Positions 1 to 9,631 of a stretch of 64,000 bases of DNA are shown here, piece after piece. The notes below the pieces were generated by a model that did not search any database, was not told the origin of the DNA, and saw only the letters and a program-made list of their open reading frames with translations. Positions within the stretch are counted from its first letter, which is position 1. Every line of letters starts with the position of its first letter. The translations under genes were made by a program, and so were the position numbers. Source of the stretch: Thalassomonas haliotis (GTDB lineage Bacteria; Pseudomonadota; Gammaproteobacteria; Enterobacterales; Alteromonadaceae); assembly GCF_028657945.1 (NCBI RefSeq), contig NZ_CP059693.1, forward strand, positions 4,464,001 through 4,528,000. Direction: 5' to 3'.

Positions 1-77
1 GCTTGCACGTGCCAGGTAGCGACAGTCGCATCTGCAACTGACTCAGGTAATACGGGAACCTTTATTTCGGTTGTCAT
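1..77 (-). CDS. sucB: 2-oxoglutarate dehydrogenase E2 (dihydrolipoyl succinyltransferase), N-terminal fragment
   Basis: Only the first 25 codons are in the window; the gene runs off the left edge. The ATG at 77 opens with MTTEIKVPVLPESVADATVA, the start of the lipoyl domain of the E2 subunit that carries succinyl groups in the 2-oxoglutarate dehydrogenase complex. It follows sucA by 27 bases on the same strand, the usual sucAB order, so it is almost certainly co-transcribed with sucA. The lipoyl lysine, the E1/E3-binding domain and the catalytic domain are outside the window. Confidence 0.9.
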   Translation of the reverse strand, partial: MTTEIKVPVLPESVADATVATWHVQ

Positions 78-104
78 CAATTTATTCCTTACTCACAAAC
101 TGGT

Positions 105-2909
105 CTATTCAACGGTCAGCGCTTCATTAACGAGCGCTTGTTGTTCTTTAACATGAACTGACATATAACCTACTGCCGGGGCAGCAGACGCCTTACGGCC
201 GGTATAAGTCAAATAAGTACCTGCCGGGATAGCGGCTCTGAAATGGTGCTGTGAACAATACCAGGCACCTTGGTTCTGAGGCTCTTCCTGACACCAGACA
301 AACTGCTTCACGTGCTGGTAATCTTCCAGTACTGCCTGAAGCTCTTTCTCCGGGAATGGATATAACTGCTCGATACGGATAATGGCAACATTTTCCTGCT
401 CATTTCTCCGACGTTGCTCAAGCAATTCGTAATACACTTTACCGCTACAGAAAACGACTTTTTCTACCGCTTTTGCATCGATATCGTCAACTTCACCTAT
501 TACGTTATGGAACACACCGGTAGACATTTCTTCTAAAGAAGAAACCGCCAGCGGGTGACGCAATAACGACTTAGGCGACATAACCACTAAAGGACGACGC
601 ATAGGGCGTACTACCTGACGGCGCAGCATATTAAATACCTGGGCCGGAGTAGAAGGAATACAGACCTGCATATTGTGATCGGCACAAAGTTGCAGATAAC
701 GCTCTAAACGGGCAGAGCTATGCTCTGGTCCCTGACCTTCATAGCCGTGAGGCAATAACATGGTCAGACCGCATAAACGGCCCCACTTCTGCTCGCCCGA
801 GCTGATAAACTGATCAAAGACTACCTGGGCACAGTTGGCGAAATCACCAAATTGCGCTTCCCAGATGGTTAAACCGGCAGGCTCGGCCGTGGTGTAGCCG
901 TATTCAAACGCCAGTACCGATACTTCTGACAGCACAGAATCATGCACATCGAAAGGCCCCTGCCCTTCACGTACATGTTTTAATGGCATATAGGCGCTGC
1001 CGTCTTCCTGGTTATGCAATACCGCATGACGGTGGAAGAAGGTACCGCGACCGGCATCCTGACCGGTAATACGAACACGCTGGCCCATATCAACAATCGA
1101 GGCGTATGCCAGATTTTCCGCCATGCCCCAGTCGAGTAATTTCTCGCCGGAAGCCATTTTTTTGCGGTCGTCGTATAATTTTTTCACGCGCGAATGTACC
1201 GGATGATCTTCCGGCAATTTCGCCACTTTGGCGGCAAGGGCTTTCAGCTTCTCGATGGAGATTTCTTTCTCGTACTCATCATCCCAGTCATGACCTAAGA
1301 AAGGTGTCCAGTCAACAGAATGGGCCGTCATCGGACGCCATTGTTCAACGGTACATTGACCTTCATCGAGTAATTTACGGTAGTAAGCGGTTAATTCATC
1401 CGCCTGAGCACCGGAAATGCTGCCTTCGGCAACCAACTTATCGGCATAAAGCTGACGCGGCGTCGGGTGCTTTTTAACGATTTTGTACATCAACGGCTGG
1501 GTGGCACTAGGCTCATCCGCTTCGTTATGGCCGTGACGGCGATAACAAACCAAGTCGATAACCACATCACGTTTAAATTCGTTGCGGTAATCCAGGGCAA
1601 TTTGTGTTGCCAGGACGACGGCTTCGGGATCATCACCGTTAACGTGTAAAATAGGCGCCTGCACCATTTTCGCAATATCGGTACAGTATTCGCCGGAGCG
1701 GGTATCTTCAGGATTCGAGGTAGTGAAACCAACCTGGTTATTCACTACGATGCGGATAGTACCGCCCACCTTAAATGCACGCGCCTGCGACATATTAAAG
1801 GTTTCCTGCACCACACCCTGACCGGCAATGGCCGAGTCACCGTGAATGGTAATAGGCAGTACCAGGTCGCCCTGATCGCAGTTACGACGGTCTAAACGTG
1901 CTCTTACCGAACCGATAACCACAGGATTAACGATTTCAAGGTGAGACGGGTTAAACGCCAGTGCCAGGTGAACATTACCGCCCGGGGTAACAAAGTCGGA
2001 AGAGTAACCCTGGTGATATTTAACATCGCCCGAGGTTAAGATCTCGTCGTGCTTGCCGCCGAACTCATCGAATAATTTCGACGGGTTTTTGCCCATGACA
2101 TTCACCAGGACATTCAAACGTCCACGGTGTGCCATACCAATCACCACTTCTTTGGCACCGTTGGTACCGGCGCGGGTGATCAGCTCTTTGAGCATAGGAA
2201 TAAGGCTGTCGCCACCTTCTAAGGAGAAGCGTTTGGCGCCGGGGAATTTCGCCCCTAAATATTTTTCCAGGCCATCGGCAGAGATCAGGCCTTTGAGCAG
2301 GTCGATTTTCTCGTCTTTAGACAAGTTAGCACTGGACTGTACCGATTCAAGACGCTGCTGTAACCAGCGTTTTTCTTCGGTAGAAGTGATATGCATGTAC
2401 TCGGCGCCGATAGGACCACAATAGGTTTTTTTCAGCGCTTTATGCAGATCACCCAGCTTCATTGACTCCTGGCCGGAAGCAAATGATCCGACATTAAAGT
2501 CTTTATCGAAGTCATTTTCCGAGAGATCATGGTGAGATAATTGCAGGTCGCGTACCTGATCACGCTGCCATAAACCCAAGGGATCTAAGTTGGCATTTTG
2601 GTGACCGCGGAAACGGAAGGCATTGATTAATTGCAATACCTTAACTTGCTTGGCATCAGCACCACTTGAGATAACAACTTGTCGGCTCGGTTGTTTCGCA
2701 AGGTCTCTGAACTCATCGCGGATAGCGGAGTGCCGATATTCAACGTCTGCACCTTCAATTTTCGGTAATTCCTGGAAAATTTCGCGCCACTGCTCCGAGA
2801 CAGATTGCGAGTTGTCCAGGTAAGATTCATATAGTTCTTCAATATAAGCTGTGTTGCCACCGCTTAAATGAGAAGACTCTAACCAAGCCTTCATTGTACC
2901 TTCTGGCAT
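105..2909 (-). CDS. sucA: 2-oxoglutarate dehydrogenase E1 component
   Basis: This is the thiamine-diphosphate-dependent decarboxylase of the 2-oxoglutarate dehydrogenase complex in the TCA cycle. At 934 residues it matches the usual E1o length (933 in E. coli). The N terminus carries the E2-binding segment (KAWLESSHLSGGN); the middle has the GMAHRGRLNVL and HGDSAIAGQGVVQET stretches typical of the family, and the C-terminal half holds the transketolase-like domain (LPHGYEGQGPEHSSARLER). The ATG at 2909 is preceded by AAAGGAA, which fixes the start. It lies between sdhB and sucB on one strand, as in the classical sdhCDAB-sucABCD cluster; the 208-base gap to sdhB may hold its own promoter. Confidence 0.97.
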   Translation of the reverse strand: MPEGTMKAWLESSHLSGGNTAYIEELYESYLDNSQSVSEQWREIFQELPKIEGADVEYRHSAIRDEFRDLAKQPSRQVVISSGADAKQVKVLQLINAFRFRGHQNANLDPLGLWQRDQVRDLQLSHHDLSENDFDKDFNVGSFASGQESMKLGDLHKALKKTYCGPIGAEYMHITSTEEKRWLQQRLESVQSSANLSKDEKIDLLKGLISADGLEKYLGAKFPGAKRFSLEGGDSLIPMLKELITRAGTNGAKEVVIGMAHRGRLNVLVNVMGKNPSKLFDEFGGKHDEILTSGDVKYHQGYSSDFVTPGGNVHLALAFNPSHLEIVNPVVIGSVRARLDRRNCDQGDLVLPITIHGDSAIAGQGVVQETFNMSQARAFKVGGTIRIVVNNQVGFTTSNPEDTRSGEYCTDIAKMVQAPILHVNGDDPEAVVLATQIALDYRNEFKRDVVIDLVCYRRHGHNEADEPSATQPLMYKIVKKHPTPRQLYADKLVAEGSISGAQADELTAYYRKLLDEGQCTVEQWRPMTAHSVDWTPFLGHDWDDEYEKEISIEKLKALAAKVAKLPEDHPVHSRVKKLYDDRKKMASGEKLLDWGMAENLAYASIVDMGQRVRITGQDAGRGTFFHRHAVLHNQEDGSAYMPLKHVREGQGPFDVHDSVLSEVSVLAFEYGYTTAEPAGLTIWEAQFGDFANCAQVVFDQFISSGEQKWGRLCGLTMLLPHGYEGQGPEHSSARLERYLQLCADHNMQVCIPSTPAQVFNMLRRQVVRPMRRPLVVMSPKSLLRHPLAVSSLEEMSTGVFHNVIGEVDDIDAKAVEKVVFCSGKVYYELLEQRRRNEQENVAIIRIEQLYPFPEKELQAVLEDYQHVKQFVWCQEEPQNQGAWYCSQHHFRAAIPAGTYLTYTGRKASAAPAVGYMSVHVKEQQALVNEALTVE

Positions 2910-3117
2910 TGCCTGTTCCTTTACTGGGATAAAAGCAACAAAAAATAAATGTAACTATCCGCTTTTCAAAAAGACTTTTCCAATACAACTTTTTATGTCA
3001 AAGCCTAAGAAAAAGAATAGTTACCCAATATAGCTAGAAAAACATTAATTACAGCAGTTCTCGTAGTTTAATAGTTCGGGGCAAACTCATTAAAACATAA
3101 GTTCACCCCTAAATTTA

Positions 3118-3831
3118 TTAAACAGATCTTGCTAATAACATTGATTTTATATGGCCAATGGCTTTGGTTGGGTTTAGCCCCTTAGGACAAACGTCAACAC
3201 AGTTCATTATGCCGTGACAGCGAAATACGCTGTATGCATCCTGCAAATCATCCAATCTTTCTTCGGTGGCGGTATCACGGCTATCGATCAAGAAACGATA
3301 GGCGTGTAATAAACCTGCCGGACCGATGAATTTATCCGGATTCCACCAAAATGAAGGACAAGACGTCGAGCAACATGCACATAAAATACATTCGTATAAA
3401 CCGTCAAGTTTTTCACGGTCTTCAATCGACTGTAAATGCTCACGTGCCGGCTGTTCTTTGCCGTCATTAATGAGATAAGGTCTGATTTTTTCATATTGAT
3501 TATAAAACTGAGTCATATCAATAATCAAATCACGTACCACAGGTAAACCCGGTAGCGGACGTAATACTATGGTATTGGCCTTCACCGCCGATAATGGCGT
3601 GATACAGGCCAGACCGTTTTTACCGTTCATGTTCAAACCGTCGGAGCCACAAACCCCTTCACGGCAGGAACGACGGAATGATAAGCTGGAGTCTTGTTCT
3701 TTTAATAAGATCAAGGCGTCAAGCACCATCATATCTGAGCCTTCAGGGATCTCCAGCTCATACTCCTTCATATAAGGGGCATTATCGACATCTGGGTTGT
3801 AACGGTAAATCGAAAATTTTTGTTTCATCAC
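3118..3831 (-). CDS. sdhB: Succinate dehydrogenase iron-sulfur subunit
   Basis: SdhB passes electrons from the flavin of SdhA to ubiquinone through three Fe-S clusters at the inner face of the cytoplasmic membrane. At 237 residues it is standard length. The [2Fe-2S] ligands sit in SCREGVCGSDG plus a later Cys; the [4Fe-4S]/[3Fe-4S] ligands are in CILCACCSTSCP and CHGIMNCVDVCPKG. The start is MMKQ; either Met could be used. It is the last sdh gene, 8 bases after sdhA, and is followed by a 208-base gap before sucA. Confidence 0.97.
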   Translation of the reverse strand: MMKQKFSIYRYNPDVDNAPYMKEYELEIPEGSDMMVLDALILLKEQDSSLSFRRSCREGVCGSDGLNMNGKNGLACITPLSAVKANTIVLRPLPGLPVVRDLIIDMTQFYNQYEKIRPYLINDGKEQPAREHLQSIEDREKLDGLYECILCACCSTSCPSFWWNPDKFIGPAGLLHAYRFLIDSRDTATEERLDDLQDAYSVFRCHGIMNCVDVCPKGLNPTKAIGHIKSMLLARSV

Positions 3832-3839
3832 GCTACTCC

Positions 3840-5606
3840 TTAATAAACACGCGCTTTCGGTGGGAAAGCATCACGGTGAATTGGTGTCATATTAACTGAG
3901 CGCTTCGACATTTCTTCCGTTTCCGGGGTATAAATCGAATGACACAACCAGTTTTCATCATCACGTTCAGTGAAATCCTGACGGGCATGTGCGCCGCGGC
4001 TTTCGGTACGGAAGTTGGCCGCTTTGGCTGAACAGAAAGCCGTTTCCATCAGGTTGTCCAGTTCCAGACACTCGATGCGCTGGGTATTGAACTCGCTGGA
4101 CTTGTCGTCTAAACGCGCGTGTTGCAAGCGTTCACGGATTTCCGTCAACTCTTTCATGCCCTGAGCCATGGCTTCACCTTCACGGAATACCGAGAAGTTA
4201 AGCTGCATGCATTGTTGCAGGTCTTTACGGATTTGAACCGGATCTTCACCTTTGTCTGAATTTTCCCAGCGGTTGGTACGGGCTAAGCTGGCTTCCAAAT
4301 CAGACTCGGAGGCGTCTTTACCAAATTCAGTGTCGTTGAGGTACTTACCTAAGAACTGACCGGCAGCGCGGCCAAAGACCACTAAGTCAAGTAAGGAGTT
4401 ACCGCCTAAGCGGTTAGCGCCGTGTACAGATACACAGGCAATTTCACCGACGGCGAACAAGCCTTCGACAACTTTTTCTTCGCCGTTTGCGTCAACATGG
4501 ATCGCCTGACCGTTAACATTGGTCGGTACACCACCCATCTGGTAGTGACAGGTAGGAATAACCGGGATAGGCTCTTCCGCCGGATCTACGTGGGCAAAGG
4601 TCTTGGATAAATCACAAACGCCAGGTAAGCGCTGGTTCAAGGTTTCACGACCTAAGTGATCCAGTTTCAGCTTGATATGTGGACCCCAAGGACCGTCACA
4701 ACCACGGCCTTCACGGATTTCCGTCATCATAGAGCGGGCAACAACGTCACGACCGGCCAAATCTTTGGCATTCGGCGCATAACGCTCCATAAAGCGCTCG
4801 CCGTCTTTATTGAGCAGGTAACCACCTTCACCACGACAACCTTCGGTAACCAGTACGCCGGCACCGGCGATCCCTGTCGGGTGGAATTGCCACATTTCCA
4901 TGTCCTGCATCTGGATGCCGGCACGCAGTGACATACCAACACCGTCACCGGTATTGATGTGGGCGTTGGTAGTAGAAGCAAAGATACGGCCTGCACCACC
5001 GGTCGCTAGTACCGTGGCTCGGGCTTTAAAGTAAACCACTTCACCGGTTTCCATGCAGATAGCGGTAGTACCGACGATAGCGCCGTCACTGTTTTTCACT
5101 AAATCCAGGGCATACCATTCGCTGAAAACATTGGTTTTATTTTTAACATTTTGCTGGTACAGGCAATGCAATAAGGCATGGCCGGTACGGTCGGCCGCAG
5201 CTGCGGTACGGGCCGCCTGCTCACCACCGAAGTTTTTAGACTGGCCACCGAAAGGACGCTGGTAAACCTTACCGTTTTCAAAACGTGAAAAAGGTAAGCC
5301 CATGTTTTCTAATTCGATAATGGCTTCAGGGCCGGTTTTACACATGTATTCAATTGCGTCCTGGTCACCGATATAGTCGGAACCTTTAACGGTATCGTAC
5401 ATATGCTGTTCCCAGTGATCTTCATGGGCGTTACCTAACGCTACCGTGATACCACCCTGGGCAGATACCGTATGAGAACGGGTTGGAAATACTTTTGAGA
5501 TCAGGGCACAAGACTGGCCTGATTCAGAAATTGCTAAAGCGGCGCGCATACCCGCACCACCTGCGCCAATGACGATGGCGTCAAACTCACGAACAGGAAC
5601 GTTCAC
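3840..5606 (-). CDS. sdhA: Succinate dehydrogenase flavoprotein subunit
   Basis: SdhA oxidises succinate to fumarate. At 588 residues it is the same length as the E. coli subunit. The Rossmann motif [10 protein letters not shown] lies at about residues 14-23 and the covalent FAD attachment histidine is His45 in [11 protein letters not shown]. The substrate-binding/catalytic region [21 protein letters not shown] and the C-terminal [14 protein letters not shown] stretch are intact. The gene starts directly at the end of sdhD (adjacent bases 5606/5607), consistent with a translationally coupled sdhCDAB operon. Confidence 0.98.
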   Translation of the reverse strand: MNVPVREFDAIVIGAGGAGMRAALAISESGQSCALISKVFPTRSHTVSAQGGITVALGNAHEDHWEQHMYDTVKGSDYIGDQDAIEYMCKTGPEAIIELENMGLPFSRFENGKVYQRPFGGQSKNFGGEQAARTAAAADRTGHALLHCLYQQNVKNKTNVFSEWYALDLVKNSDGAIVGTTAICMETGEVVYFKARATVLATGGAGRIFASTTNAHINTGDGVGMSLRAGIQMQDMEMWQFHPTGIAGAGVLVTEGCRGEGGYLLNKDGERFMERYAPNAKDLAGRDVVARSMMTEIREGRGCDGPWGPHIKLKLDHLGRETLNQRLPGVCDLSKTFAHVDPAEEPIPVIPTCHYQMGGVPTNVNGQAIHVDANGEEKVVEGLFAVGEIACVSVHGANRLGGNSLLDLVVFGRAAGQFLGKYLNDTEFGKDASESDLEASLARTNRWENSDKGEDPVQIRKDLQQCMQLNFSVFREGEAMAQGMKELTEIRERLQHARLDDKSSEFNTQRIECLELDNLMETAFCSAKAANFRTESRGAHARQDFTERDDENWLCHSIYTPETEEMSKRSVNMTPIHRDAFPPKARVY

Positions 5607-5954
5607 TTACACACCCCACACAGTTAAGAAGCCTGCTGCGAAATAAACCAGCAAGGTAACAGTAAAGATAAATTGCAAAGCACCACGCAAAAAGGCGGTT
5701 TTAATATAATCTGACAATACCTGCCAGATACCGATCCAGGCGTGGACCAGTACCGCGATAATGGCCAATAAGGTAAAGACCTTCATGGCAAGACTGGAGA
5801 ATAAACCGTGCCAGATATCAAAGGTGACTTGTGGGGTAATAACGAAAAATCCCGCCATAAACAGGACATAACAAGCCAGAATTAACGCACTGGCTCTTAA
5901 CAGAATAAAATCATGTACGCCACTGCGGCCTACTGTTGCGGCATTATTTACCAT
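5607..5954 (-). CDS. sdhD: Succinate dehydrogenase membrane anchor subunit D
   Basis: Small integral membrane subunit, 115 residues with three hydrophobic segments, which together with SdhC holds haem b and the quinone site. I start at the ATG at 5954 (MVNNAATVGRSGVHDF), because it aligns with E. coli SdhD and has a good TAGGAG site; an upstream in-frame start would add 12 residues within sdhC. The probable haem-ligand histidine is in HAWIGIWQVLSDY. Its start overlaps the end of sdhC by 7 bases, so the two are translationally coupled. Confidence 0.94.
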   Translation of the reverse strand: MVNNAATVGRSGVHDFILLRASALILACYVLFMAGFFVITPQVTFDIWHGLFSSLAMKVFTLLAIIAVLVHAWIGIWQVLSDYIKTAFLRGALQFIFTVTLLVYFAAGFLTVWGV

Positions 5955-6322
5955 AACCAAACTCCTACGACTGCGGTAAGTACCAGCCAAAGTGCAATCA
6001 CAAATTTTGCAGTGGCATTACCTGAAGCTAATTCTTCAAAATGGCCTAAATCCATAAATAAATGGCGCACACCGGCTAATAAATGATAAATCAGCGCGGC
6101 ACAGATGCCTAAGATAATAAATTTAAAGAAAAAACCATCAAGCAGGGATTTGATTTGCGCAAAACCTTCTGCAGACGATAAGGAGGTAGAAAGGGTCCAC
6201 AATAAAATACCAATAGCAAAAACCATAATCACACCGGAGATACGGTGCAATATAGAGGCATGAGCTGCTGAATGCATCTTTATTGTAGTTAGATCAAGGT
6301 TTACAGGACGTTGTTTTTTCAC
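5948..6322 (-). CDS. sdhC: Succinate dehydrogenase cytochrome b556 subunit
   Basis: First gene of the sdhCDAB operon, 124 residues and three membrane segments. The quinone-site motif SILHRISGV follows the N-terminal MKKQRPVNLDL, and the haem-ligand histidine is in LAGVRHLFMDLG. It is divergent from gltA across a 375-base gap that must carry both promoters; that arrangement is the ancestral one in enterobacteria and relatives. No anomalies were seen. Confidence 0.95.
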   Translation of the reverse strand: MKKQRPVNLDLTTIKMHSAAHASILHRISGVIMVFAIGILLWTLSTSLSSAEGFAQIKSLLDGFFFKFIILGICAALIYHLLAGVRHLFMDLGHFEELASGNATAKFVIALWLVLTAVVGVWLW

Positions 6323-6590
6323 GATTGTTGCCTAAAGAGCTCTTTGAGCCTTCAACTTTTTTTATATAACCTGAATTACCCGCTAATAATGAGCAATTCC
6401 CAAAGCGATCATCTGCATATATTTTCGTAAAATTGCATACAATTTTTCACAAAATAGTCGCAGAGCAGCTAGATTATATAGTTGATATGAACGAATTACA
6501 ATTTTCGTTCCATTTTAAAGGCTTGCGATTAAAAAATAACCAACAAAAATTGTTTTTTTTGATATAGAATTAATCAAACACACATTTGAA
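6323..6590. other. sdhC-gltA divergent control region
   Basis: AT-rich gene-free DNA between two divergent TCA-cycle operons. I see several A/T tracts and TATA-like hexamers on both strands but could not fix the sdh start site. By analogy with E. coli, ArcA and CRP sites are likely here; I did not find a convincing match by eye. Confidence 0.5.
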
Positions 6591-6621
6591 TTGACTTTAC
6601 GGGGGCGTTTTGCAGTAGAAT
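6591..6621 (+). promoter_or_regulatory. Candidate gltA promoter
   Basis: TTGACT at 6591-6596 and TAGAAT at 6616-6621 resemble sigma70 -35 and -10 hexamers. The 19-base spacer is longer than ideal. It would give a leader of about 70 bases before the gltA ATG at 6698. Confidence 0.35.
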
Positions 6622-6697
6622 ACCCGCAGTTTTATATTCATAAAAACTGATTACATTTTCATAATAATCAGAAAACCAATTGATAGGGGATAAACAT

Positions 6698-7984
6698 ATG
6701 GCTGATTCAAAGGCCTCTCTAAGTATTGACGGTAAAGTAGTTGCGGAATTACCTATTCTGTCCGGAACCGCAGGTAACGACGTGATCGATATCCGAACTT
6801 TGGGTAATTATGGCTATTTCACCTATGACCCTGGCTTTTTAGCAACGGCATCATGTGAATCTGCGATTACTTATATTGATGGCGGCAAAGGTGTATTGCA
6901 GCACAGGGGCTACCCAATCGACAGCCTGGCCAAGCAGGCGGATTACCTGGAAGTGTGCTACATCCTGCTAAACGGTGCGGCGCCGACCAAATCACAATAC
7001 GATGAATTCAAAAAGACCATCACCAACCATACTATGGTACACGAGAAGTTGGCGCACTTCTTCCAGGGCTTCTTACCTGATGCTCACCCAATGGCTATGG
7101 TATGTGGTGTTGTTGGCGCCTTGTCGTCTTTCTACCACAGCGATTTGGACATCGACGATAAAGACCAGCGCACCCGCAGCGCGCACCGCTTAATCGCGAA
7201 AATGCCGACTATTGCTGCCATGGCCTACAAATACAGCATCGGCCAGCCTTTCGTTTATCCGAGAAACGACATGTCTTATGCAGAAAACTTCCTGCATATG
7301 ATGTTCTCGGTACCGGCCGAAGAATATAAAGTCAGCCCGACCATCGCCAAGGCCATGGACAGAATCTTCACTTTACACGCCGACCACGAGCAAAACGCTT
7401 CAACATCAACGGTACGTTTAGCCGGGTCATCCGGTGCTAACCCTTATGCCTGTATCGCGGCCGGTGTTGCTTCTTTATGGGGTCCTGCCCACGGCGGCGC
7501 CAACGAAGCTTGTTTGAACATGCTTGAAGAAATCGGCTCTTTGGAGAACATTCCTAAGTTTGTTGCCAAAGCAAAAGATAAAGCCGATCCGTTCCGCCTG
7601 ATGGGTTTTGGTCACCGTGTATACAAAAACTTCGACCCGCGCGCTACGGTAATGCGTGAAACCTGTCACGAAGTACTAAAAGAGCTGAACATCAAAGATC
7701 CACTGCTAGATGTTGCTATGGAACTTGAGCGTATCGCCCTTGAAGACGAGTACTTTGTTTCCAAGAAGCTTTACCCGAACGTAGATTTCTACTCAGGTAT
7801 CATCTTAAAAGCCATCGGTATTCCAACCAGCATGTTCACGGTAATCTTTGCCATGTCACGCACCGTTGGCTGGATCTCTCACTGGGATGAGATGTTAAGC
7901 CAGCCGGGTCAGAAGATCGGCCGTCCTCGCCAGAAGTACACAGGTGAGCTGGATCGTGACTTCACTCCTTTGCATGACAGATAA
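6698..7984 (+). CDS. gltA: Citrate synthase (type II)
   Basis: Condenses oxaloacetate and acetyl-CoA to citrate, the entry step of the TCA cycle. From the ATG at 6698 the protein has 428 residues, close to the 427 of E. coli, and begins [19 protein letters not shown] lies 7 bases upstream. An in-frame ATG 18 bases earlier gives a 434-residue form but aligns less well. Catalytic residues are present in [10 protein letters not shown] (His), GFGHRVYK (His) and YPNVDFYSG (Asp). The long N-terminal domain marks the NADH-sensitive hexameric Gram-negative type. Transcribed alone, with a strong terminator behind it. Confidence 0.97.
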   Translation: MADSKASLSIDGKVVAELPILSGTAGNDVIDIRTLGNYGYFTYDPGFLATASCESAITYIDGGKGVLQHRGYPIDSLAKQADYLEVCYILLNGAAPTKSQYDEFKKTITNHTMVHEKLAHFFQGFLPDAHPMAMVCGVVGALSSFYHSDLDIDDKDQRTRSAHRLIAKMPTIAAMAYKYSIGQPFVYPRNDMSYAENFLHMMFSVPAEEYKVSPTIAKAMDRIFTLHADHEQNASTSTVRLAGSSGANPYACIAAGVASLWGPAHGGANEACLNMLEEIGSLENIPKFVAKAKDKADPFRLMGFGHRVYKNFDPRATVMRETCHEVLKELNIKDPLLDVAMELERIALEDEYFVSKKLYPNVDFYSGIILKAIGIPTSMFTVIFAMSRTVGWISHWDEMLSQPGQKIGRPRQKYTGELDRDFTPLHDR

Positions 7985-8003
7985 GCCCGACTTATAAGTT
8001 CAT

Positions 8004-8034
8004 CAAAAAAAGGCAGTTTTCACTGCCTTTTTTT
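8004..8034 (+). terminator. gltA intrinsic terminator
   Basis: Stem AAAGGCAGT/ACTGCCTTT with a 4-base loop followed by a T run, 20 bases after the gltA stop. Confidence 0.9.
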
Positions 8035-8110
8035 ATGTTCAGGATGAACGGTATGACGCGGTCGCATGGATGCGAAAGAGCGGCACCACAGTTCAACAAA
8101 AGCACGAAAA

Positions 8111-9106
8111 TCAGTGCAGATTGGCAAACTTCTGTCGGTAGTCTTTTGGCGTCAAGCCGGTAAAACGCTTAAATAACTGGCGGAAACTGCTGATATCCTC
8201 ATAACCCACCGACCAGATAATTTTATTGATGCTGTCGGTGGTTTTTTCCAGCTTGCCTTTGGCCAGCTCTACCCGGATACGCTGCAAATAGGTTATGGGG
8301 TTTTCCCCTGTGGCCAGCTTAAAACGGCGCTTAAAGGTTCTCGACCCCAACCCTACCTGCTCTGCCAGCTCATCCATGCTGATGTCTTTCTTATAATGAC
8401 GCTCCAGCCATTCCTGGGCGGTTAAAATCGCCTGGTCTTCGTGGCTTTTCTGCGCCTTAAATGAACCGTATGGCGACTGTTTTTGCCTGACCGGGTCGAA
8501 CACCATCAGTTTGGCACAATCGGAGGCGCTATCCTTATCCAACAGCTTTTCTACCAGGTAAAGGGCTAAGTCCATATAAGAAGTGGAGCCGCCGGCACAA
8601 ATGACATCGCCGTTGTCAATCAGCAGCTGTTCACAGTCGAGGCGGATAAAGGGAAAGACCTTACGAAACAGCTCGGCGCTGCGCCAGTGTGTGGTCGCTG
8701 TTTTTCCTGCCAGCATACCTATGGAGGCCAATAAGAAACTGCCGGTGCAGCTACTGGCGATCAGGGTTCCCTGCGACTGGCAGGTTTGCAGCCAGTGTTT
8801 GACTTTTACCTTATCGGCCAGTTCGATATCATGGCCGCAGCAATCCACCACCACCTGTACCGAGGCCGTGGCAATGATCACATCCGGCCGTTCAACGCCG
8901 GCCAGGGGAGCGGTAGGCTTGATTTCTATGCCGTTATAGCCGGTTACCGGCTTATCGTCGATAGTCACTATCCGGCAATCGATCTCTTCCCTTTTGCCAA
9001 GGCCATAACGCTTGTTTTGGCAATAATTAGCTGCCGAGAACACATCCAGCATGCCATAAACGCCGGACACCATACAATGCTCACTGGCTAAAATTGCAAC
9101 TTTCAT
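8111..9106 (-). CDS. GlxA/FtrA-type transcriptional regulator (DJ-1/PfpI domain plus AraC HTH)
   Basis: 331 residues. The N-terminal ~200 residues form a DJ-1/PfpI-like (class I glutamine amidotransferase-like) sensor domain, with the nucleophile-elbow-like stretch ASSCTGSFLLAS near residue 118. Residues ~225-328 are an AraC-family double helix-turn-helix (ISMDELAEQVGLGSRTFKRRF and a second helix ending FTGLTPKDYRQKF). Proteins of this layout often control amine or choline-type catabolism, but the ligand here is unknown. The ATG at 9106 follows GGAG. It is divergent from a small membrane protein; direct and inverted repeats between the two genes (9141-9171) look like its operator. Confidence 0.88.
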   Translation of the reverse strand: MKVAILASEHCMVSGVYGMLDVFSAANYCQNKRYGLGKREEIDCRIVTIDDKPVTGYNGIEIKPTAPLAGVERPDVIIATASVQVVVDCCGHDIELADKVKVKHWLQTCQSQGTLIASSCTGSFLLASIGMLAGKTATTHWRSAELFRKVFPFIRLDCEQLLIDNGDVICAGGSTSYMDLALYLVEKLLDKDSASDCAKLMVFDPVRQKQSPYGSFKAQKSHEDQAILTAQEWLERHYKKDISMDELAEQVGLGSRTFKRRFKLATGENPITYLQRIRVELAKGKLEKTTDSINKIIWSVGYEDISSFRQLFKRFTGLTPKDYRQKFANLH

Positions 9107-9140
9107 GATTCTGTCTCTCCAACGACATCAAACTGTCATT

Positions 9141-9171
9141 TTTGCCACCTAGTATGGCAAATATGCCACCT
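9141..9171. promoter_or_regulatory. Candidate operator of the GlxA-type regulator
   Basis: TGCCACCT occurs at 9143-9150 and again at 9164-9171, exactly 21 bases apart, the spacing typical of AraC-family operators. Overlapping it is a perfect inverted repeat TTTGCCA-N7-TGGCAAA at 9141-9161. The site lies in the 122-base gap between the divergent genes at 9106 and 9229. Confidence 0.6.
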
Positions 9172-9228
9172 CCTTTCTCCATTGGCAAGGAGTATTATTT
9201 ACCCACTGAAACAAATAGGAGCCAAACC

Positions 9229-9489
9229 ATGAAATATGCCGCCCTGTTACTACATATACTCTTTCGTTTTACCCTGGTTGCCACCCTGGCGTTAATTGCC
9301 CTGGTTCCGCTGGTTTATGAAACCTCGGTGTTAACAGCCTTTGTTTATATGCCTTTGCTGCTGATTGCCATTGCCATGTTAAACCTGGCAGCAGATCATT
9401 TTTTGCTGAAAATGGCGGTGACTTCTTCAACCGTTAACAGCAGTCGTTACGGGAACTTTTTAGGCAGACATTGTATTTTCTGCTCCTGA
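9229..9489 (+). CDS. Small membrane protein of unknown function
   Basis: 86 residues from the ATG at 9229, which has AGGAG at a good distance; an upstream in-frame start at 9142 would run through the operator-like repeats and is unlikely. Two hydrophobic segments (about residues 5-30 and 34-57) are followed by a short polar tail with two cysteines. I do not recognise the family. Its divergent position opposite the GlxA-type regulator suggests it is the regulated target. The hydrophilic tail could also reflect a frameshifted end. Confidence 0.6.
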   Translation: MKYAALLLHILFRFTLVATLALIALVPLVYETSVLTAFVYMPLLLIAIAMLNLAADHFLLKMAVTSSTVNSSRYGNFLGRHCIFCS

Positions 9490-9631
9490 TAGTGCTGCTC
9501 TTGATAGTAAAATCCATTAAAGTCGCGGCTTAACTTTTACCAGGGGGAGTTTGCCTAAAAAGAAGCTGGGTTTGTCGCTTGAGCCTGATATAATGCGCGC
9601 AATTTTTTGCTGTTATAGATAATTTATCATT

